NCBI RefSeq assembly: GCF_001439605.1
Contig: NZ_LMBX01000001.1
Span: 324,500-388,499, forward strand
DNA from: Cytobacillus praedii
Lineage (GTDB): Bacteria > Bacillota > Bacilli > Bacillales > Cytobacillaceae
DNA: 64,000 bases
Reading direction: 5' to 3'
The position numbers and the translations under genes were made by a program. This document shows, one piece after another, positions 51,575 to 60,170 of the stretch; positions within the stretch are counted from its first letter, which is position 1, and every line of letters starts with the position of its first letter. The notes under the pieces are model-generated. The model was not told the origin of the DNA. It did not search any database and was given only the letters and a program-made list of their open reading frames with translations.

Positions 51575-52366
51575 ATGAAGGGAAAAATGCTTATTACAGT
51601 ATTAACGATTCCTGTATTACTTTTATCGACCGTATCCACTTCTGCAGTTACTCAGAAAGTGATGTGGGGGAAGACGGAATTAAAGCAGGGCCAAATTGGC
51701 AAGGTAACCGTATTAAGTCCAACACCAATCTACCAATATAATCCAGATCACCTCTTAAGTAAATTGGATAGAACGCTTAACAAGAGTGAGGAATATAGAG
51801 TTTACAGTATGAAAGAGTTTGATGCCGGATATTATGGTCTAGGCGGCGGTTTGTTCGTGGAAAAATCAAATGCTGTAAAATATGAAACGCCTTCTAAATA
51901 TAAATTGACCTTATTAGAGCAACAATCACATCCAGAATCAGCAGGGAAGGTCTATCCAGACGGATGGGCAGCACCCGTATTGAAATCTGCTTGGAGTCAA
52001 AATCAAGCAACAAACTTTGAAACCCTTCAAAATGAACTTGGATTTACAGGTGATGGACATTTCTTCGATATTCAGGAAAAGCCGCAGGCAATCGTAGTTA
52101 ATGGTGGTTCAGAGGGAAATGAGGTAACCATTAAGTTCTATATGTGGAATGCGCCTTCCATGGAACAGGGTTATCGAATTCCAGTTGTTGCTAAAGAACT
52201 GTTTAAATTATATTTTGGTAATGATGCGACTCGTGTTTGGAAGTACTTTAATACAGGTAACATTCCCGATCATTTCACTGCAAATGGAAGAAGCGTAAAG
52301 GCTACTGCTAATGACCTAGAGGGAAGTCTTTATCTTTATGTGGGTAAAAAAAATACTTCAAAATGA
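51575..52366 (+). CDS. Secreted protein of unknown function
   Basis: A signal peptide (about 1-24, ending TSAVTQ) leads a 240-residue mature protein with many Tyr, Gly and Lys: YRVYSMKEFDAGYYGLGGGL, KVYPDGWAAPVLKSAW, then ELFKLYFGNDATRVWKYFN. No family was recognised. CGGAGG lies 12 bases before the ATG. Its stop overlaps the ATG of a small downstream gene (ATGA), so the two are coupled. An SH3-like opening (KVMWGKTELKQGQIGKVTVL) is a guess. Confidence 0.6.
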   Translation: MKGKMLITVLTIPVLLLSTVSTSAVTQKVMWGKTELKQGQIGKVTVLSPTPIYQYNPDHLLSKLDRTLNKSEEYRVYSMKEFDAGYYGLGGGLFVEKSNAVKYETPSKYKLTLLEQQSHPESAGKVYPDGWAAPVLKSAWSQNQATNFETLQNELGFTGDGHFFDIQEKPQAIVVNGGSEGNEVTIKFYMWNAPSMEQGYRIPVVAKELFKLYFGNDATRVWKYFNTGNIPDHFTANGRSVKATANDLEGSLYLYVGKKNTSK

Positions 52367-52641
52367 CGGCTAAGGGGATAAATAATGAGGTTAGACCGGC
52401 ATTATTGCCTTACATTCACGAACAGTTTGGTGATACAGCCGAAGCTTCCATTCAGTACTCAATCAGTGAAAGAAAAGCAGCTATCAATGTTCGTCTGGGT
52501 AAAGAGAAAAAGAAAAGTGACAGGGAAGTTTTTTCTAATTTGGTTACTTATTTAAAAGATGAGATAAAACTTGAACATGCAGCTGTTTTAATGATTTATA
52601 CGGATGAAAATGAAGAATATATTTGGAATGATGACTTTTAA
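52363..52641 (+). CDS. Small protein coupled to the secreted protein gene
   Basis: The 92-residue soluble product has no signal peptide. It starts at ATGA overlapping the previous stop and has no strong ribosome site of its own, so coupling is likely. The sequence (EVRPALLPYIHEQFGDTAEA, ISERKAAINVRLGKEKKKSD, HAAVLMIYTDENEEYIW) is alpha/beta with no recognised family. A terminator follows within 20 bases. Confidence 0.55.
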   Translation: MTAKGINNEVRPALLPYIHEQFGDTAEASIQYSISERKAAINVRLGKEKKKSDREVFSNLVTYLKDEIKLEHAAVLMIYTDENEEYIWNDDF

Positions 52642-52660
52642 ATAGGGGTGCATGTTACAA

Positions 52661-52703
52661 AAAAAGGATCAACCTTTCCTTCAGGAAGATTGATCCTTTT
52701 TCA
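52661..52703. terminator. Bidirectional terminator between convergent genes
   Basis: AAAAGGATCAA / TTGATCCTTTT with an inner CCTTTCC..GGAAG stem; it separates the small gene (+) from the NlpC/P60 gene (-). Confidence 0.85.
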
Positions 52704-52713
52704 TGTAGGCAGA

Positions 52714-53784
52714 TTAATAGAATCTCTTAAACCCATCAAAATGCTTCTGGTAGTAAGCATCACTTAGCTTCGTAATCATTACCCCTTTTGACGAGCTGGC
52801 ATGAATAAACTGGTTGTCGCCTAAGTAAATACCCATATGGGAGATTCCTGGCTTATACGTATTTTCAAAAAAGACCAGATCTCCAGGCTGAGGGGTATCC
52901 ACATAATAGGAACGGCTATAATAGCCCTCAGAGGAAAGGCGATTAATCGTTTTTCCGGCTTTGTTAAAAGCATAATAAATAAATCCGCTGCAATCGAAGC
53001 CACTCACGCTAGTACCGCCATATACGTAAGGTGTACCGATTAGTTTGATTGCTTCACTTAATAAAGGCATATCTGTATTCGTAACCTGGTCACTGCTATC
53101 AGGCTTTGTCTCGGTTACGGAATTCCCCTGGCCATTGCCAGCAGGCTTTCCATTCTCGTTAACGAGTAATTTTTGCCCGACGTAAATTAAATCAGATTTT
53201 AAATTATTTATATTCTGGAGCTGCTGAACCGTTGTTCCGAATTGAGAAGCGATTTTTGATAGGCTATCACCGTTTTTTACTATGTATGCTGATTGATTGC
53301 TATTTACCGAAGGGGCAGGAGTGGGAGCAGGTAAGGATTCCTCCACTACAGGTGCTTTTGGTGGTGCTGCAGATGAAGCAGATACTTTCAAGCTTTGCCC
53401 TGGATAAATAATATCTGATTTTAAGCTATTCCAAGCGATGAGATCAGCCAATTTGATTCCATGCTTAGCAGCAATTTTGCTAAGATTGTCACCTTGAACG
53501 ACTGTGTAGGCTTTTACATTTTGAGTCAAAGCGGCTGCTGCTGTTTTCTGAGCAATAGGGGCAACGGTTTGTACGGCTGCAACCTTTAGCGTTTGGTTAT
53601 TAGCTAAGAAATCAGATGTTAAATTGTTTAATGACCTAAGCTCACCAATTGTCGTATTGTGCTTTTTAGCAATGCTAGAGAGGGTATCTCCTTTTTGTAC
53701 CGTGTAGGTAGAAGCAAAGGCACTCGTTGTAAAGCTCGCTGATAAAAGAGCAGCTGTGGCTAAAGTCACGACTTTTTTCTTCAT
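52714..53784 (-). CDS. Secreted D,L-endopeptidase: three LysM domains and NlpC/P60
   Basis: A signal peptide (about 1-24, SAFAS) is followed by LysM domains at about 26-69 (YTVQKGDTLSSIAKKH), 93-136 (YTVVQGDNLSKIAAKH) and 168-211 (YIVKNGDSLSKIASQF), separated by Ala/Pro/Ser linkers. The C-terminal NlpC/P60 domain has the catalytic Cys in SGFDCSGFIYYAF near 263 and His in GISHMGIYLGD near 316. By family it cleaves peptidoglycan stem peptides during growth or separation, like LytF/LytE/CwlS. The start ATG at 53784 follows AGGAGGG. Confidence 0.92.
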   Translation of the reverse strand: MKKKVVTLATAALLSASFTTSAFASTYTVQKGDTLSSIAKKHNTTIGELRSLNNLTSDFLANNQTLKVAAVQTVAPIAQKTAAAALTQNVKAYTVVQGDNLSKIAAKHGIKLADLIAWNSLKSDIIYPGQSLKVSASSAAPPKAPVVEESLPAPTPAPSVNSNQSAYIVKNGDSLSKIASQFGTTVQQLQNINNLKSDLIYVGQKLLVNENGKPAGNGQGNSVTETKPDSSDQVTNTDMPLLSEAIKLIGTPYVYGGTSVSGFDCSGFIYYAFNKAGKTINRLSSEGYYSRSYYVDTPQPGDLVFFENTYKPGISHMGIYLGDNQFIHASSSKGVMITKLSDAYYQKHFDGFKRFY

Positions 53785-53960
53785 TCTTCTCTCAACCCTC
53801 CTAAAATAATCTATTTTATGCATATTCTATCATACAAAACGACATCTGGCACCATCTCTAGACAAAATTTACTGGTAAGAAAGGTTCGGGAGACGAAAGT
53901 CGCCCTACTTTTTTCGTGGAAAATGATAGAAAATCCCTTATTAAAAACGAACATACCTAT

Positions 53961-53978
53961 TAATCAAACGTTTGATTA
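53961..53978. promoter_or_regulatory. Perfect 18-bp palindrome, candidate operator
   Basis: TAATCAAACGTTTGATTA is a perfect inverted repeat of the type bound by TetR-like dimers. Outer arms ACGAACA (53947-53953) and TGTTCGT (53986-53992) extend the symmetry. No T tract follows, so termination is unlikely. No cognate regulator gene is adjacent. Confidence 0.5.
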
Positions 53979-54061
53979 GCAGATGTGTTCGTATGTATGG
54001 CCTATAAAGTAAGCATTCAGTAAATGTGAACTACTTTTGTATTTTTTACATAACGACTGAT

Positions 54062-54088
54062 TCGACAAGGAAGTCATTGATGTATAAT
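54062..54088 (+). promoter_or_regulatory. Candidate promoter of the coiled-coil gene
   Basis: TCGACA (54062-54067), 15-base spacer, TATAAT (54083-54088). The -10 box is ideal but the spacer is short, so the -35 assignment is tentative. The transcript would start about 20 bases before the start codon. Confidence 0.35.
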
Positions 54089-54114
54089 AATGAGTATAGA
54101 GGAGGTGAGAAAAA

Positions 54115-54480
54115 ATGAACGAAGAAAAAATAGAAAATATGTTATCTCAATTAATAAAAATGGTAGGAACCATGCGTTCAGATCAGCAAGAGATGAAACA
54201 AGACATGCAAGACATGAAACAGGATTATCAAGAGATGAAACAAGACATGCTGGACATGAAACAGGATCAACGAGAGATGAGACAGGACATGCAAGAAATG
54301 AAACAAGACCAAAAAGAACTTCATTTAAAAATAGAAAAGCTGGAGACGAAAAGCGAAGACCGTCATCAAGAAATAGTAGCCCGTTTCAAAGCACTGGAAA
54401 ATGATCATGACTTTATATGGGAGAAAACTGCAAGGAATGAACGGGACCTAGCAAATATTAAGAGGCAAATAAATCAATAA
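54115..54480 (+). CDS. Coiled-coil protein with Met/Lys/Gln/Asp heptad repeats
   Basis: The 121 residues are almost entirely helical. Residues about 20-66 contain near-exact seven-residue units (QEMKQDM, QDMKQDY, QEMKQDM, LDMKQDQ, REMRQDM, QEMKQDQ), encoded by roughly 21-bp tandem DNA repeats, then LHLKIEKLETKSEDRHQEIV and a second helix to the end. No membrane segment. Such proteins are often called plasmid- or phage-type coiled-coil proteins; function unknown. GAGGAGG precedes the ATG by 9 bases. Confidence 0.7.
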   Translation: MNEEKIENMLSQLIKMVGTMRSDQQEMKQDMQDMKQDYQEMKQDMLDMKQDQREMRQDMQEMKQDQKELHLKIEKLETKSEDRHQEIVARFKALENDHDFIWEKTARNERDLANIKRQINQ

Positions 54481-54589
54481 ACTCCATTTTGTATCCTCAT
54501 CGTTTTCCACAGAATGATTTTTCTTCTTATGTAAATCTAGTATCTACCTAAATGCCAATCACTCTCCGGTGAAAAATTCATAAAACATA

Positions 54590-54626
54590 AAAGGAGAGTC
54601 GATCCTGTCACGATCTCTCTCCTTTG
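54590..54626. terminator. Terminator of the SPFH/RHH operon (probably bidirectional)
   Basis: AAAAGGAGAG / CTCTCCTTTG with an inner GATC..GATC pairing; it lies between two convergent genes. Confidence 0.7.
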
Positions 54627-54649
54627 TCATTTCATTAATCATATTGAAT

Positions 54650-54811
54650 TTACTCCTGCGACTTCTTCAGCCTTCCAGCTTTCTTAGCGGCATCACGAAG
54701 AAGAAATTCTATATGGCTATTTACACTTCTAAAATCATCAGCCGCCCACTTTTGTAAGATCTCATACAGTTCAGGGTCTAATCGTAATGGAAAACTTTTT
54801 TTCTTAGACAT
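54650..54811 (-). CDS. 53-residue ribbon-helix-helix (Arc/CopG-like) protein
   Basis: MSKKKSFPLRLDPELYEILQ and then KWAADDFRSVNSHIEFLLRD show the RHH fold: one strand (SFPLRLDP) and two helices (ELYEILQKWAADD and SVNSHIEFLLRDAAKK). It ends with a basic tail. Such proteins are DNA-binding or antitoxin-like. It starts 12 bases after the stop of the SPFH gene on the same strand, with a GAGTGGG ribosome site, so both form one operon. Confidence 0.75.
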   Translation of the reverse strand: MSKKKSFPLRLDPELYEILQKWAADDFRSVNSHIEFLLRDAAKKAGRLKKSQE

Positions 54812-54823
54812 ATTGCCCACTCA

Positions 54824-55666
54824 TTAATATAGTGTCCCCGTATTAATAACAGGCTGGGCTGGCTTCTCTGCTACAATGGCTACTAATAAATTATTAACCA
54901 TTTGCACTTTGCGTTCATCATCTAATTCAATCGTTTTATCCGCTTCTAACTGTCTAATCGCCATTTGTGCCATTCCAACCGCACCTTCAACAATTTTTTG
55001 ACGGGCAGAGATGATGGCAGTTGCTTGTTGACGCTGCAGCATCGCTTGGGCAATCTCTGTTGAATAAGCAAGGTGAGTTAGTCTTGCTTCTATTACTTCA
55101 ACTCCTGCTACATTCAGTCTATCTTGTAAATCAGCTGTCAATTCATTGGAAACCTCTTCTGCATTCCCTCTTAATGTAAGATCTGCATTCTCAAACGTAT
55201 CATAAGGATACTTTGTTGCCACGTGGCGAATCGCTGTTTCACTTTGAATCTCAACAAATTCCTCATAATTGTCTACATCAAACACAGCCTTAGCAGAATC
55301 CACTACTTTAAAAACAATGACCGCTGCAATCTCAATCGGATTCCCTTCCACATCATTTACCTTCAAGCGCTTGCTATTAAAGTTTCGAACCCTTAGTGAT
55401 ACATTGCGTCTTAGTGAAAGCGGGACAGTCAAGTATAGCCCATTGGTACGAATCGAACCTAAATACTTACCGAAGAAAGTAACGACGGCAGCCTGATTGG
55501 GCTGAACGATTGTAATTCCGCTTGCCAAAAGGACGGCTATAGCAAGCAGGGGAATAGCAACGGCAAATAGCTCACTGATTAAAAGCCATACACCAAGTCC
55601 GAGCAGTACGATGATTGATAAAATTCCAATAAATCCATTCACCTGAAAGACGTTGTTTTCTTTCAT
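54824..55666 (-). CDS. SPFH/Band-7 domain membrane protein
   Basis: Two N-terminal membrane segments (about 10-55: GFIGILSIIVLLGLGVWLLI, AVAIPLLAIAVLLASGI) lead an SPFH domain at about 60-215 (QPNQAAVVTFFGKYLGSIRT, NGLYLTVPL, ATKYPYDTFENADLTLRGNA) and a helical tail. SPFH proteins form membrane scaffolds; the ligand here is unknown. The ATG at 55666 is 8 bases from AGGAG. The coupled RHH protein gene follows, a pairing also seen, from memory, in other Bacilli. Confidence 0.85.
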   Translation of the reverse strand: MKENNVFQVNGFIGILSIIVLLGLGVWLLISELFAVAIPLLAIAVLLASGITIVQPNQAAVVTFFGKYLGSIRTNGLYLTVPLSLRRNVSLRVRNFNSKRLKVNDVEGNPIEIAAVIVFKVVDSAKAVFDVDNYEEFVEIQSETAIRHVATKYPYDTFENADLTLRGNAEEVSNELTADLQDRLNVAGVEVIEARLTHLAYSTEIAQAMLQRQQATAIISARQKIVEGAVGMAQMAIRQLEADKTIELDDERKVQMVNNLLVAIVAEKPAQPVINTGTLY

Positions 55667-55853
55667 TCTAATCACTCCTCACAATATCTAATTTATATTA
55701 TTATGATATCACTTTTAGGAAAAATTGTAAAATGATATTTCTGAAAAAATGATGTTAAGTAAGGATAACTAGGTCATTAAGAGGGATTAAAAAGGGGATC
55801 GATCTATCCTTTTGACTATTTTTTATAATAGTACAAAAATTCATAATATTCTA

Positions 55854-55883
55854 TTGACTTCTAACGAAGGCAAGACCTATACT
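55854..55883 (+). promoter_or_regulatory. Sigma-A promoter of the D-amino-acid-type operon
   Basis: TTGACT (55854-55859), 18-base spacer, TATACT (55878-55883); start of transcription near 55890, about 65 bases before the first gene. Confidence 0.6.
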
Positions 55884-55954
55884 TTTAAAAGAAGTGTTGA
55901 CTGCAAAAAAATCAATGGAGAAGTTGAAACATCAATCAAAGGAGGCAGAGTTTA

Positions 55955-56239
55955 TTGAAGGATCAAGTGGATTTCATCGAGGATAGCAGGTTTGCTCAAT
56001 GTGATAAGGAAATGCGGGTGACGATGTGGTTATTTGTGATTAACATTTTTCTTGTAGGTGGGGTATCCCTATGGATTGGCCTAAACAAACCAGCAGCGTC
56101 CATGAATTATATTCTTGGCTTTCCTGCTTGGTTCTTCTGGGGTGGACTTGTAGGGAATGTGATTTTCTGTATTCTTCCTTATTTCATGGTGAAGTTTTTT
56201 TACAAGGATATGTCTATTGAAGCAGAGGATGAAGGGTAG
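55955..56239 (+). CDS. DUF997 (YhdT-type) small membrane protein
   Basis: A 94-residue protein with two membrane segments (TMWLFVINIFLVGGVSLWIG, then FPAWFFWGGLVGNVIFCILP) and short charged ends. DUF997/YhdT proteins regularly precede sodium:pantothenate-type symporters, as here, and are probably accessory subunits. The start is TTG at 55955 after AAAGGAGG. The symporter gene begins 11 bases after its stop. Confidence 0.8.
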   Translation: MKDQVDFIEDSRFAQCDKEMRVTMWLFVINIFLVGGVSLWIGLNKPAASMNYILGFPAWFFWGGLVGNVIFCILPYFMVKFFYKDMSIEAEDEG

Positions 56240-56250
56240 GTGACAGTTTA

Positions 56251-57744
56251 ATGAAATGGGATGTTCTCATACCGATATGTCTTGCTTTAATTGTTACCTT
56301 TGCAATCGGGATTTTACTGCATAAGCGTTTAAAGGTTAAGAATGCAAACTTTCAGGAGGATTACTTCATCGGCGGCAGATCTCTCGGTCCATTAGTATTA
56401 ACATTTACTCTCCTAGCATCGGCAGCAAGTGCGGGTACATTTATTGGTTCGCCAGGTGTTGCTTATAATTCAGGTTTTAGCTGGATTCTTATTCTTCTGA
56501 CACAAGTAGGGATGGGTGTATATATTTTAGGAATACTCGGGAAAAAGTTTGCCATTGTAGCAAGAAAAATTAATGCAGTTACATTAACAGACTTTTTTAA
56601 AGAAAGGTATCAAAGTAAAGCTGTCGTGCTGGGAAGCTCGATTGGGATTATTATTTTTATTAGTGCATACATGGTAGCCCAATTTGTAGGGGGAGCGCGG
56701 ATTTTAGAATCCATTACAGGATTGCCTTATAAAACGGGGTTAATCATATTTGGTCTGGCTGTTGTTCTTTATACAGTATATGGCGGGTTTAGGGCTGTTG
56801 CAATAACGGACGCTATTCAGGGGATCATTATGATTTTAGGCGGAGTCTTGCTTTGGATCTTCTTTTTTATTAAGACAGAGGGTTTTAGCGGGTTAATCGG
56901 ACAACTCGTAACAGAGCATCCAGAAATGGTAGAGCTGCCTGGACCTTCAGGGGCAACCCCATTAATGCTGTTTTCTTATTTTATGCTCTTTGGGATTGCT
57001 GCTATTGGGCTGCCGCATGCATCTGTCAGAGGAATGACCTTTAAAAATACGGAATCCATGCATAAATCAATTATTTACAGCGGGCTGATCATGGCGCTGT
57101 TTACCATTTTCTTTGCGACTCTTGGACCATTTGTAAAAGTACTATATCCGAATTTATCCGTACCTGATATGGCGTTGCCGACACTTATCCTGGATATCAT
57201 GCCTGGCTGGGTGGCGGGCATCGTATTATCAGCTCCGCTCGCTGCTATTATGTCGACGGTTAACTCCATGCTGCTTGTAACTAGCGCCTCTGTTGTGAAG
57301 GATATTTATTTGAATTATATTAACCCGAAAGCCAGTGAAAGAAAGATTGCTAAACTATCATATTTTACGACTCTTATTATTGGGGTTGGCGTTGTCTTAT
57401 TCGCTTTAACGCCTCCGGATTATCTGCAATTTATTGTAGTGTATGCAATAGGCGGGCTTGAAGCAACTTTCTTTGCTCCAATTGTCTTTGGCCTTTATTG
57501 GAAGAGAGCGACCACATGGGGTGCGATTATTTCAATGTACGCAGGCTTAATAAGCTATATCCTGCTGGGAGAATTATTTCCAAACCCATTTGGGATGCAA
57601 ACGATCGTTACCTCGACAGCTGTTTCAATCTTTTTAATGATTGCTGTCAGTTACTTGTCAAAAAGACCATCACAGGAAGTCATTATTAAATTTTGGGGGT
57701 CGCAAAGTGCTGCAGCAAATCGTGGGGATAGATCTATAAGCTAG
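56251..57744 (+). CDS. Sodium:solute symporter (SSS family, PanF-like)
   Basis: A 497-residue transporter with about 13 helices. Family hallmarks are the opening EDYFIGGRSLGPLVLTFTLL, SAASAGTFIGSPGVAYNSGF, the sodium-binding region ITDAIQGIIMILGG, LPHASVRGMTF and APLAAIMSTVNSMLLVTSAS. It is related to pantothenate/proline symporters. The downstream D-aminoacylase gene suggests that it imports N-acyl amino acids or D-amino-acid derivatives; this is inference. Confidence 0.85.
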   Translation: MKWDVLIPICLALIVTFAIGILLHKRLKVKNANFQEDYFIGGRSLGPLVLTFTLLASAASAGTFIGSPGVAYNSGFSWILILLTQVGMGVYILGILGKKFAIVARKINAVTLTDFFKERYQSKAVVLGSSIGIIIFISAYMVAQFVGGARILESITGLPYKTGLIIFGLAVVLYTVYGGFRAVAITDAIQGIIMILGGVLLWIFFFIKTEGFSGLIGQLVTEHPEMVELPGPSGATPLMLFSYFMLFGIAAIGLPHASVRGMTFKNTESMHKSIIYSGLIMALFTIFFATLGPFVKVLYPNLSVPDMALPTLILDIMPGWVAGIVLSAPLAAIMSTVNSMLLVTSASVVKDIYLNYINPKASERKIAKLSYFTTLIIGVGVVLFALTPPDYLQFIVVYAIGGLEATFFAPIVFGLYWKRATTWGAIISMYAGLISYILLGELFPNPFGMQTIVTSTAVSIFLMIAVSYLSKRPSQEVIIKFWGSQSAAANRGDRSIS

Positions 57745-57790
57745 TTCTTATTTTCTTAAGAGAAAAATCAACTTATTAGGAGGATGCCTC

Positions 57791-59398
57791 ATGTTTGATA
57801 CGATTATTAAAGGTGGACAAATCTATGATGGAACGGAAAATCCTTGGACGAAATCGGATATTGGCATTAAAGAGGGTGTGATAAGTAAAATTGGCGATTT
57901 AAGCCGACAAGAGGCAAAGCAAGTCATTTATGCAGATAAACTAGCTGTAAGTCCAGGGTTTATTGATACCCATGTGCATTCTGATCTGCTTTGCATTAAA
58001 CCAGAGATTCATAAAATTAAAGTTTTACAGGGAGTCACAACAGAATTGTTCGGGCAGGATGGAATCTCGGTTGCCCCCGTATCAGAAACAACAAAACCGC
58101 TATGGCAGAAGCAATTAAAAGGATTGAATGGAGATATTGGCGATTGGCCGTGGAATACAATTGAAGAGTATCTTGAGTTTCTGGAAGATTCAGATATAGC
58201 GGGAAATGCTGCCTATCTTGTCCCACATGGAGCTGTCCGGACATTGGTGATGGGGTTTGATGGGCGAAATGCCACGAAAGAAGAAATGGCAAAAATGAGA
58301 GAGCTTGTAGAAGAAGGCATGAAACAAGGGGCTGTTGGGTTATCATCAGGTCTTGTCTATCCGCCTAACGTTTTCTCATGCAAAGAGGAATTAATAGAGA
58401 TTTGCAAAGGAGCAGCAAAATATGATGGATGTTTTGTTGTTCACATTCGTAATGAGAGCAATCAATCACTTGAGGCGTTAGAGGAAGTGATTGATGTGGC
58501 TAGACAATCTGGGGTACGGTTACATGTGTCCCATTTTAAAGTAGCAGGAAAGATCAATCGTTCAAAATACGAAAAAGCACTAGACAGAATGGACGAGGCG
58601 AGAAAAGAAGGAATCGAAGTAACCTTTGATCAATATCCATATACTGCAGGCTCTACTATTTTTCATGCGATCTTACCTCCTTGGATGCATTCTGGCGGAA
58701 CAGCCGAACTTCTGGAGAAGTTAAAGGATACTGATACACAGGCACGTATTAAAGAAGATTTTAGGAATAACACTGATTATGAAAACTGGGTGCTAAACTG
58801 TGGATGGGAAAATATTACGCTTACCTCTGTATCGACTGAAAAAAATCGCTGGGTTGAAGGAAAGAATATGGGTGAGATTGCAAATTTACTAGAAGTTGAA
58901 CCGGCTGATGCAGCATTTCAGCTTCTTCTAGAGGAAAACGCTGGGATCACCATGCTAATCCACTGGGGAGAGGAAGAGGTAATTACTGGAGGAATGCAGC
59001 ATCCTTTACAAATTGTAGGTTCTGATGGGATTTTTGGAGGGAAGCCACATCCACGTCTATATGGCACGTATCCACGAGTATTAGGTTATTTTGTAAGAGA
59101 CAAACAAGCCCTTACGCTTGAACAGGCTATTCGAAAAATGACAGGGGCCCCTGCACAATTGCTTCGTCTAAAGAATCGAGGATTGCTGAAAGAAGGATTT
59201 GCAGCAGATATTGTTATATTCGATCCGCTAACGATTAAAGATAACGCCACATATGAGGAGCCGCTGCAGGAACCATCAGGCATTCATTATGTATTTGTTA
59301 ACGGCCAATTGGCTGTTGAAGATGGGAAGTTTTTAGGAGTAACAGCTGGTCAAGTGATAAGAAGAGAGCATGAATATACTACAAATGCTTCAATATAA
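57791..59398 (+). CDS. N-acyl-D-amino-acid deacylase family amidohydrolase
   Basis: A 535-residue amidohydrolase: KGGQIYDGTENPWTKSDIGI, GFIDTHVHSDL with the HxH metal site near 60-64, SSGLVYPPNVFSCKEEL (the D-aminoacylase signature), HIRNESNQSLEALEEVI, RLHVSHFKVAGK and late SDGIFGGKPHPRLYGTYPR. Enzymes of this family cleave N-acyl-D-amino acids or D-glutamate derivatives in the cytoplasm. AGGAGG precedes the ATG. Last gene of the operon with DUF997 and the sodium symporter. Confidence 0.85.
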   Translation: MFDTIIKGGQIYDGTENPWTKSDIGIKEGVISKIGDLSRQEAKQVIYADKLAVSPGFIDTHVHSDLLCIKPEIHKIKVLQGVTTELFGQDGISVAPVSETTKPLWQKQLKGLNGDIGDWPWNTIEEYLEFLEDSDIAGNAAYLVPHGAVRTLVMGFDGRNATKEEMAKMRELVEEGMKQGAVGLSSGLVYPPNVFSCKEELIEICKGAAKYDGCFVVHIRNESNQSLEALEEVIDVARQSGVRLHVSHFKVAGKINRSKYEKALDRMDEARKEGIEVTFDQYPYTAGSTIFHAILPPWMHSGGTAELLEKLKDTDTQARIKEDFRNNTDYENWVLNCGWENITLTSVSTEKNRWVEGKNMGEIANLLEVEPADAAFQLLLEENAGITMLIHWGEEEVITGGMQHPLQIVGSDGIFGGKPHPRLYGTYPRVLGYFVRDKQALTLEQAIRKMTGAPAQLLRLKNRGLLKEGFAADIVIFDPLTIKDNATYEEPLQEPSGIHYVFVNGQLAVEDGKFLGVTAGQVIRREHEYTTNASI

Positions 59399-59536
59399 TA
59401 GCTACCATACCTAGATTGTCTAGCAAGTGGTTACGCTATTAAAATCATTATTTTGTTATGTGCGGATAAATAAGAGTCAAAAAACTCTGTGTGAAAAGCG
59501 TTAAACACATAAAAGGAATAGAGTATTGATTGTATA

Positions 59537-59580
59537 AAGGCTCTGCAGGGAAAATCCCCGCAGAGCCTTATTTTTTATTT
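59537..59580. terminator. Terminator after the D-aminoacylase operon
   Basis: AAGGCTCTGCAGGG / CCCCGCAGAGCCTT with AAAAT loop, then TATTTTTTATTT. Symmetric enough to serve the convergent stress gene too. Confidence 0.85.
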
Positions 59581-59582
59581 CT

Positions 59583-59948
59583 TCAAATAGTTCTAGTATT
59601 CGATACGTATTCAGATTCTGACAACTTATTCAACGTAGCAACGATAACGATTTTTCCTCTATCAAGTTCTTCTTCGTATTGCTCCGCTTCTGCTGAAGTT
59701 AAACCGAGATTTTCAAAATGGCTGCGAAGCTCATTTCCCCGTGACTTAAATATGTTTGCAACGGTGTCCATAACTCCTTTTTCCTCTATATCCATGCTTT
59801 GAGTAAGTGTATCATCCGTTAATTCTTTGGAGAAATCTTTATCATGTGCAAAAACATATATTTGTTCCTTAGAATATCCATCAGCAGCTAGTTGAGATAT
59901 TTTTTCCTGTACATCTAGAACATTATTGGCAACAAGTACTTTACGCAT
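59583..59948 (-). CDS. yflT: General stress protein 17M-like (YflT)
   Basis: The 121-residue protein begins MRKVLVANNVLDVQEKISQL and continues with AADGYSKEQIYVFAHDKDFS, then SRGNELRSHFENLGLTSAEA and a C-terminal strand GKIVIVATLNK, matching the GSP17M domain of B. subtilis YflT, a sigma-B-controlled protein of unknown biochemical role. ATG at 59948 lies 9 bases after GGAGG. A sigma-B-like promoter is found upstream (60000-60024). Confidence 0.8.
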   Translation of the reverse strand: MRKVLVANNVLDVQEKISQLAADGYSKEQIYVFAHDKDFSKELTDDTLTQSMDIEEKGVMDTVANIFKSRGNELRSHFENLGLTSAEAEQYEEELDRGKIVIVATLNKLSESEYVSNTRTI

Positions 59949-59999
59949 AACGATCATCCTCCGAAATTATTTTTTATTATTCAGTTGTCTTCTATGTAC

Positions 60000-60024
60000 T
60001 TACCTTTTTTGATAGACTTGAAAC
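60000..60024 (-). promoter_or_regulatory. Candidate sigma-B promoter of the yflT-like gene
   Basis: Read on the - strand: GTTTCA (60024-60019), 13-base spacer, AGGTAA (60005-60000), against the consensus GTTTAA and GGGTAT. One mismatch in the -35 box and 1-2 in the -10 box. It lies about 50 bases before the start codon. Confidence 0.45.
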
Positions 60025-60170
60025 ATTTTTTAATAGAATAAAGAAAATTTACATAAAAATATAATATAATACTTGAAAGTAATATAATTAACAATATAAT
60101 TAGAGTAATAATGTCGTAATTTGTATAAAACGGCAAATGGAAGGTGAAATAAACGAGAGGATGTGAAAGG

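Larger units (their letters stand above)
53785..54114. other. Divergent intergenic region with a long palindrome
   Basis: About 330 AT-rich bases holding a perfect 18-bp palindrome (53961-53978) inside a longer imperfect inverted repeat (ACGAACA ... TGTTCGT, 53947-53993) and a candidate promoter for the coiled-coil gene. No ORF was supported. Confidence 0.55.

Noticed and set aside
54090..54404. Second frame over the coiled-coil gene (SRDETRHAGHETG-like repeats)
   Set aside because: Shadow of the 21-bp coding repeats; the ATG at 54115 has the ribosome site and the shadow frame starts before it without one.
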